Source: Natrinema amylolyticus_A (lineage in GTDB: Archaea; Halobacteriota; Halobacteria; Halobacteriales; Natrialbaceae). From it: 64,000 nt of DNA. Below the pieces are notes generated by a model. That model was not told where the DNA came from. It was given only the letters and a program-made list of their open reading frames with translations, and did not search any database. Made by a program: the position numbers and the translations under genes. The stretch spans positions 62,001 through 126,000 of the forward strand of contig NZ_JBHUDI010000004.1 in NCBI RefSeq assembly GCF_042678045.1, given 5' to 3'. This document shows positions 59,880-64,000 of this stretch, piece by piece; within the stretch, counting starts at the first letter, position 1, and each line of letters starts with the position of its first letter.

Positions 59880-60307
59880 CGTAGTTCCGTCTTCCGAGAC
59901 AGTCGCCATTACTACAGTCTCGATAAACGGTCGCCACTCGGTTGACGACGGGCGGAACGGATACCCGCTGGAACGACTGTTTTCGCGATGTTGTCCGGCA
60001 TGGGACGATCGTTATACTGTGCAAAAGGTCGGAATTCCGTCGGATACGGGACAGTTCCCACTTCGTTCGCTCGCCGTCAGACCAGCGGCACCCACTCGAC
60101 GACTTGCCACGTAGACCCGTTTCCGCTCGGGTTCGCGGTGCTCACCCTCGCACGAAACGCTCTAAAAAGCCGCTCGCTCTCGCCGTTCGTTCGCAGTACT
60201 TACGCTAGAGGTGTCCGCTCGACGACCTGCCACATGCACCTTTTTCCGCTCGGGTTCGTTCGACTCACCCTCGCACAAAAATCTGCACCAAAAACTGGTC
60301 GTGGTAC
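59880..60307. other. Gene-free region with tandem copies of a gene 3' end
   Basis: About 430 bases between the lipoprotein start and the radical-SAM gene stop. The first ~200 bases have no recognised feature. The rest consists of two direct repeat units related to each other and to the 3' end of the radical-SAM gene (separate entry). No credible open frame. Confidence 0.5.
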
Positions 60308-60345
60308 CTACGCTAACGGCGTCCGCTCGACCACTTGCCCATCGT
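60085..60345 (-). repeat. Tandem repeat of the radical-SAM gene 3' end (family 2)
   Basis: CTCGACGACTTGCCAC at 60095-60110, CTCGACGACCTGCCAC at 60218-60233 and CTCGACCACTTGCCCA at 60327-60342 are related; the last lies inside the gene and encodes its last residues (GQVVERTPLA). The first two are each followed by TTTCCGCTCGGGTTCG and CACCCTCGCAC(A/G)AAA. Spacings are about 124 and 110 bases. Part of the unit also occurs at 29816-29862. Confidence 0.5.
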
Positions 60346-61303
60346 AGGTCGGATACTGCTCGACGATCTCGCCGTCCTCGAGGTCGCCTTCTTCGATCAT
60401 CTCCTCGAGGAGCCACCAGGCGACCTCGACGTGGTTCGTCTTGACGGTGTAGAACTCCTCGGGGACGCCGAGCGCCTCGAAGCGTTCGGGGTTGGCGTAC
60501 GTCTTGCCGTAGACGAGCGTGCCGTCGTCGGTGACATCGTCGAACTCGCGGCGGACGTTGCGGGCCATGCGCTTGAGTCGACGGCGGTGCTGGGCCGCGT
60601 CCTTGAACACGGAGGTACAGAAGTAGACCCGCTCGTGGTCCCCCATCGCCTCGAGAATGTCCTCACGGGAGCCATCAACTGCGCTCATGTGATCCTCTTT
60701 GAGTTCGAATCCCTGGTCCTGCATTCGGCGGTAGTTGCCCTGGGACATCTCGAACTCGTTGACGTTACAGAACTCCGCTGCGCCCTCATCGAGGAACTCG
60801 AGGAATTCCTCCTCGGCGCGGATACCCGGGATCTCGAAGGCAGGTGTGAGGCCTTCTTCGCGGGCGATGTAGAGGATATCCTCCCACTCCGTGCCGTGGA
60901 GGTCACCCCACTGTTCGTAGGGTGGGTGGAAGCGAATCTCGTCTAAGCCTGCTTCGGAAAGGCGGCGCATGTTCTCGCGGCCGCCCGTAATCCCGGTGTA
61001 GAGGTGGGTGTGGTGGTCCTCGCCGAACTCGTCTTTGAGCAATTCGAGATAGTGACAGGTCCGACCTAAGGCTTCCTGGGGTTCACCACCGGTAATCGAC
61101 GTGCCGAGCGCGTCCATGCGGTGGGCTTCGGTGAGAACGTCTTCGTCGCTCTCGACGAGCCGTTCGTTGGCGTAGACGTCGGTGACGTTCTTGCGGTTCT
61201 CGCCGAGCGGGCAGTAAAAGCAGTCGCGCTGGTCGCAGTAGCCGTAGACGAACAGCACCATCTTCCCACCTTTCGCGCACTGCTCACAGCCCTTCGAGAT
61301 CAT
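60308..61303 (-). CDS. Radical-SAM protein (COG2108-like)
   Basis: A 331-residue protein. The cluster cysteines are Cys23, Cys28 and Cys31 in GYCDQRDCFYCPLGENRKN, a C-x4-C-x2-C spacing instead of the usual C-x3-C-x2-C. A GG-like motif follows (TSITGGEPQEAL), and HLYTGITGGRENMRRL and EIRFHPP are barrel strands. An extra CEQC pair precedes the cluster. COG2108 proteins are archaeal and related to pyruvate formate-lyase activase; substrate unknown. ATG at 61303 chosen; the in-frame upstream extension is Arg/Ser-rich and not conserved-looking. Confidence 0.85.
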   Translation of the reverse strand: MISKGCEQCAKGGKMVLFVYGYCDQRDCFYCPLGENRKNVTDVYANERLVESDEDVLTEAHRMDALGTSITGGEPQEALGRTCHYLELLKDEFGEDHHTHLYTGITGGRENMRRLSEAGLDEIRFHPPYEQWGDLHGTEWEDILYIAREEGLTPAFEIPGIRAEEEFLEFLDEGAAEFCNVNEFEMSQGNYRRMQDQGFELKEDHMSAVDGSREDILEAMGDHERVYFCTSVFKDAAQHRRRLKRMARNVRREFDDVTDDGTLVYGKTYANPERFEALGVPEEFYTVKTNHVEVAWWLLEEMIEEGDLEDGEIVEQYPTYDGQVVERTPLA

Positions 61304-61496
61304 TCGACAGAACGTAGCCGTCCGAGCCTCAAAAGAAGTGCGGATCACGGCGTCGCTGCGCCTCGTTGATCCGTCACGTGGGTCGGACTGCTCGAACGGC
61401 CCGTTCGACTGTCTCACGGTCCGATACCCTATCGGACAGGTGATGGGATAGACTGTCCCAGAAGACGGAAATAGCGCGGCGTGCAACCGTAACCCG

Positions 61497-62612
61497 ATGC
61501 TGCTGGTCCTCTGTGTCGACCTCGACGACGATCTCGGCCGCAAGACCGGCTTCTCGACGCCGGTTATCGGCCGCGAGCCGGTCGAGGAGGCAGCCGTCGC
61601 CCTCGCGACTGCGGATCCGGAGGACTCGGACGTCAACGTCATCTTCCAGGGATTGCACATCTACGACGATCTCGACGAGCGCGACGAGAGCGTCGAGGTC
61701 GCGGTCGTCACCGGCAACGATCAGGGCGACGTCAGCGCCAACCGCGAGGTCGGCGACGAGGTCGATACCGTCCTCGCGAGTCTCTCGACTGGTGAGGACG
61801 TCACCGCACTCGTGATCACCGACGGTGCACAGGACGAATCCGTTATCCCGATCATCCGCTCGCGGGTTCCCATCGACGGCGTCCGCCGGGTCGTCGTCCG
61901 GCAGGCCCAGAATTTAGAGTCGATGTACTACACGATCAAACAGGTGTTAGACGACCCCGAGACACGCGGGACACTGCTCATTCCGCTTGGCATTCTCCTG
62001 TTGATCTACCCGCTTGCGCTCGTCGGCACCGTCCTGAACTTGCCCGGCTTCGTCCTCGGAACGACATCGACGCTGCTCGGCCTCTATCTCATCTCGCGTG
62101 GCCTCGGCCTCGGCGACCGACTCGACACAGCCGTCGAACGTGCCCGTCGCTCACTGTACGCCGGCCGGACGACCCTGTTTGCCTACGTCGTCGCCGCCGT
62201 GCTGTTCGCTCTCGGCGGCGTCAGCGGACTCGACAGCCTCGAGGCCGTCCGATCGCCGTCCGGCAGCGACCTCGAGGCACCCGTCATGCTCGCTGCGCTC
62301 GTCTACGGCTCGATCCACTGGTTCGCCGCGGCAGGGTTGACGACCAGTCTCGGCCAGATCACCGACGAGTACATCGCCGGCTCGCTCGAGTGGCGCTATC
62401 TCAACGCACCCTTCTACGTCCTCTCGATCGCGGTCGTCCTCCACGCGGTGAGCGCGTTCTTCCTCGGGAACGTCGGTATTACCTATCTCGCGACAGCACT
62501 GACTGCGGGGACGCTACTCGGGATCGTGAGTACGCTGACGTTCGCCGTCGCGGAATCGCGGTTCTCCGACTCGGATCGGGAGGAGGGAACGCGACAGGCC
62601 GACCGAGCCTGA
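61497..62612 (+). CDS. DUF373 family membrane protein
   Basis: A 371-residue archaeal protein. Residues 1-145 form a soluble alpha/beta domain (MLLVLCVDLDDDLGRKTGF; GNDQGDVSANREVGDEVDTVL; ALVITDGAQDESVIPIIRSRVPI), and the rest has six or seven membrane helices. The pattern fits DUF373, a conserved archaeal family of unknown role. It is divergent from the radical-SAM gene (193 bases between starts) and immediately followed by an inverted copy of repeat family 1. Confidence 0.85.
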   Translation: MLLVLCVDLDDDLGRKTGFSTPVIGREPVEEAAVALATADPEDSDVNVIFQGLHIYDDLDERDESVEVAVVTGNDQGDVSANREVGDEVDTVLASLSTGEDVTALVITDGAQDESVIPIIRSRVPIDGVRRVVVRQAQNLESMYYTIKQVLDDPETRGTLLIPLGILLLIYPLALVGTVLNLPGFVLGTTSTLLGLYLISRGLGLGDRLDTAVERARRSLYAGRTTLFAYVVAAVLFALGGVSGLDSLEAVRSPSGSDLEAPVMLAALVYGSIHWFAAAGLTTSLGQITDEYIAGSLEWRYLNAPFYVLSIAVVLHAVSAFFLGNVGITYLATALTAGTLLGIVSTLTFAVAESRFSDSDREEGTRQADRA

Positions 62613-62683
62613 GACGGACTCCTGTCAGTGGGTGCCAGCGCATCCGCGATCTATCTGCGAGTGCGCCGGGACAGCAGGCTGTA
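62611..62683 (-). repeat. Intergenic repeat family 1, copy C
   Basis: Read on the minus strand it is CCTGCTGTCCCGGCGCACTC ... GATCGCGGATGCGCTGGCAC CCACTGACAGGAGTCCGTCTC, matching copy A (23901-23974) nearly throughout. It lies between the convergent stops of the DUF373 gene and the polyprenyl synthase gene. A degenerate fourth copy may lie at 1432-1502. Confidence 0.6.
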
Positions 62684-62709
62684 TGAGCCCCCGCCGTGAG
62701 CGCTCGGCG

Positions 62710-63552
62710 TTACCGTTCGCGCTGGACGACGAACTCCGCGAGCTCGAGCAGATACTCCCGGGCCTCGGGGTCGGCCGTCTCGACCCGATCCAGGGCGTCG
62801 ATCGCTCGGTCGGCTTCCCGGCGGGCGGCGGCGTTTGCCTCGTCCGGTGTGAGATCGGTCACCTGGACGACCGATGGCCGCTCCAGGGCCGCGTCGTGGC
62901 CGGTCGGTTTGCCGAGCGCCTCGGGATCGGCGACGGCGTCTAAGACGTCGTCTCTGATCTGGAAGGCGACGCCGACCCGTTCGGCGTACTCGCCGAGCGC
63001 CTCGACGGTGACGGGATCGGAGTCGGCGGCGATCGCGCCGAGTTCTGCGGCGGCACGGAACAGCGCCCCGGTCTTCCGGCGTGCGAGTGTCATGTACTCG
63101 TCTTCGTTGGCCGGTTCGGCCGCCAGTTCGGTCGCCTCGCCGACGCCGAGTTCGACCATTGCCTCGGCGACGACACGCGTCGCGTCCGGATCGGGTGAAA
63201 AGAGCGCGAACGCCTCACCCAGCAGGCCGTCGCTGGTGATGATCGCCGGGCCGTGACCGAACTCGGCCCAGGCGCTGGTCGTCCCGCGTCGCAACTCGGA
63301 GCGATCGATGATGTCGTCGATGACCAGCGACGCCGTGTGGACGAGCTCGATACCGACCCCGAACTCGACGGCATCCTCTGCCCGTCCACCCACTGTTTCG
63401 CAAGCCAACAGCGTCACCATCGGCCTGACACGTTTCCCCCCGGAGAGCGCGATATGGCGAACTTCGTTGGAGAGCGTCTCGGGCTCGACCCCTTCGACCA
63501 CCTCGACGAGGCGCTTTTCGATCAGTGCCCGTCGGCGCTCCAGCAGTTCCAT
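62710..63552 (-). CDS. Polyprenyl (isoprenyl) diphosphate synthase
   Basis: A 280-residue trans-prenyltransferase. First Asp-rich motif: VIDDIIDRSELRRG; second: FQIRDDVLDAV; GGKRVRP (substrate-binding Lys/Arg) near residue 40. At 280 residues it is shorter than the usual 300-350 of geranylgeranyl synthases, with the C-terminal helices reduced. It should extend allylic diphosphates with isopentenyl diphosphate for lipids, quinones or carotenoids; product chain length cannot be read reliably. Confidence 0.85.
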   Translation of the reverse strand: MELLERRRALIEKRLVEVVEGVEPETLSNEVRHIALSGGKRVRPMVTLLACETVGGRAEDAVEFGVGIELVHTASLVIDDIIDRSELRRGTTSAWAEFGHGPAIITSDGLLGEAFALFSPDPDATRVVAEAMVELGVGEATELAAEPANEDEYMTLARRKTGALFRAAAELGAIAADSDPVTVEALGEYAERVGVAFQIRDDVLDAVADPEALGKPTGHDAALERPSVVQVTDLTPDEANAAARREADRAIDALDRVETADPEAREYLLELAEFVVQRER

Positions 63553-63719
63553 CAACCGCGCTTAGGAGTGGGTAGAAAAGTAGCTGACGGATCCGAAACG
63601 AAATTTTTGCATGAGTAGTGACTCCCGCAAAAGATACCGTCAAAAACACCGGAAGAGTGCAGCGCTTCCGAGTTCCCGTTCACTTCGTATACGGGAAAGG
63701 CCGCTCACTCGCGGTGTGA

Positions 63720-64000
63720 TTACTGGAACTCGTCGATGAGTTCGGGGACGACGTCGAAGAGGTCGTCGACGATCGCGTAGTCGGCGATGTCCATGATCGG
63801 CGCGTTGGGGTCGGTGTTGATGGCGACGATCGTATCGGAGCCTTTCATGCCGGCGACGTGTTGGACAGCGCCGGAGATGCCGATCGCGATGTAGACGTCG
63901 GGCGTGACGACCTTTCCGGACTGGCCGACCTGACGGTTCTTGGGCAGCCAGCCGTTGTCGACGATCGGGCGCGATGAGGACAGCGTCGCGTCCAAAGCAT
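63720..64000 (-). CDS. etfA: Electron transfer flavoprotein subunit alpha, C-terminal part (runs off right edge)
   Basis: About 93 C-terminal residues of ETF alpha/FixB; the reading frame continues past 64000. It contains the FAD-binding signature SSSRPIVDNGWLPKNRQVGQSGKVVTPDVYIAIGISGAVQHVAGM and ends DDLFDVVPELIDEF. ETF passes electrons from dehydrogenases, such as acyl-CoA dehydrogenases, to the quinone pool. Acyl-CoA ligases elsewhere in the window fit such a pathway only loosely. Confidence 0.92.
   Translation of the reverse strand, partial: ALDATLSSSRPIVDNGWLPKNRQVGQSGKVVTPDVYIAIGISGAVQHVAGMKGSDTIVAINTDPNAPIMDIADYAIVDDLFDVVPELIDEFQ

Noticed and set aside
1..64000. CRISPR arrays, rRNA, tRNA, intact insertion sequences, inteins, replication origin
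   Set aside because: No regularly spaced repeats, tRNA folds, transposase motifs, intein insertions (checked by eye in atpA and pan) or orc1/cdc6 gene were seen.

Overview
The window is a high-GC stretch of chromosome from a halophilic archaeon (class Halobacteria). Evidence: nearly all proteins are Asp/Glu-rich, the code is dense with CTCGAG- and GTCGAC-type codon pairs, and many genes look leaderless, with a TATA element about 25-28 bases before the start codon. It also carries haloarchaeal hallmarks: bacteriorhodopsin, halorhodopsin, an A-type ATP synthase operon, PAN and ABCE1. A Natrialbales-type genus (Natrinema/Haloterrigena-like) is a guess from the rhodopsin and retinal genes, not a demonstrated assignment. 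I saw no rRNA, tRNA, CRISPR array, intact IS element or replication origin.

Layout. 0-4.3 kb: membrane transport genes (Ca2+/cation antiporter-like, ZIP-like, DUF2391-like, MgtC/DUF4010). 4.3-14.6 kb: housekeeping and metabolic genes (PPOX protein, GNAT with zinc ribbon, acyl-CoA synthetase, Rieske protein with a promoter palindrome, HAD phosphatase, membrane zinc protease, UPF0146, archaemetzincin, PHA-depolymerase-like esterase, EMC6-like protein plus ABCE1). 14.8-22.7 kb: a cell-surface module that resembles the bacterial TasA-SipW fibre system: a DUF7344-type regulator, a secreted protein with a TasA-like N-terminus and a bactofilin-like beta-helix, two TasA-like secreted subunits, a DUF1102/CARDB-like anchored protein, a SipW-like signal peptidase and a DUF5305-like anchored protein. 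Part of it has visibly lower GC. 23.1-25.8 kb: a small winged-helix regulator with a membrane protein between two copies of an intergenic repeat, then NAD+ synthase and an unknown membrane protein.

25.9-29.8 kb: a phototrophy block on one strand: proton pump (bop), chloride pump (hop), lycopene cyclase and Brp/Blh beta-carotene oxygenase, i.e. two pumps plus the two last steps of retinal synthesis. 29.9-43.8 kb: PINc-ATPase-KH protein, HemAT-type oxygen sensor, several peptidases (M20, M32, M3B), SDR, TruA, PAN ATPase and pyruvoyl arginine decarboxylase. 43.8-55 kb: A-type ATP synthase operon H-I-K-E-C-F-A-B, with the D subunit split off by an acyl-CoA ligase gene.

55-64 kb: methyltransferase, a type IV pilin-like protein, a divergent pair consisting of a secreted protein and a transmembrane winged-helix regulator, a lipoprotein, a radical-SAM protein with an unusual cysteine spacing, a DUF373 membrane protein, a polyprenyl synthase, and the C-terminal part of an electron transfer flavoprotein alpha subunit running off the right edge. 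Two families of short intergenic repeats lie at gene 3' ends across the window. Membrane-segment counts, domain edges and promoter assignments are by eye.
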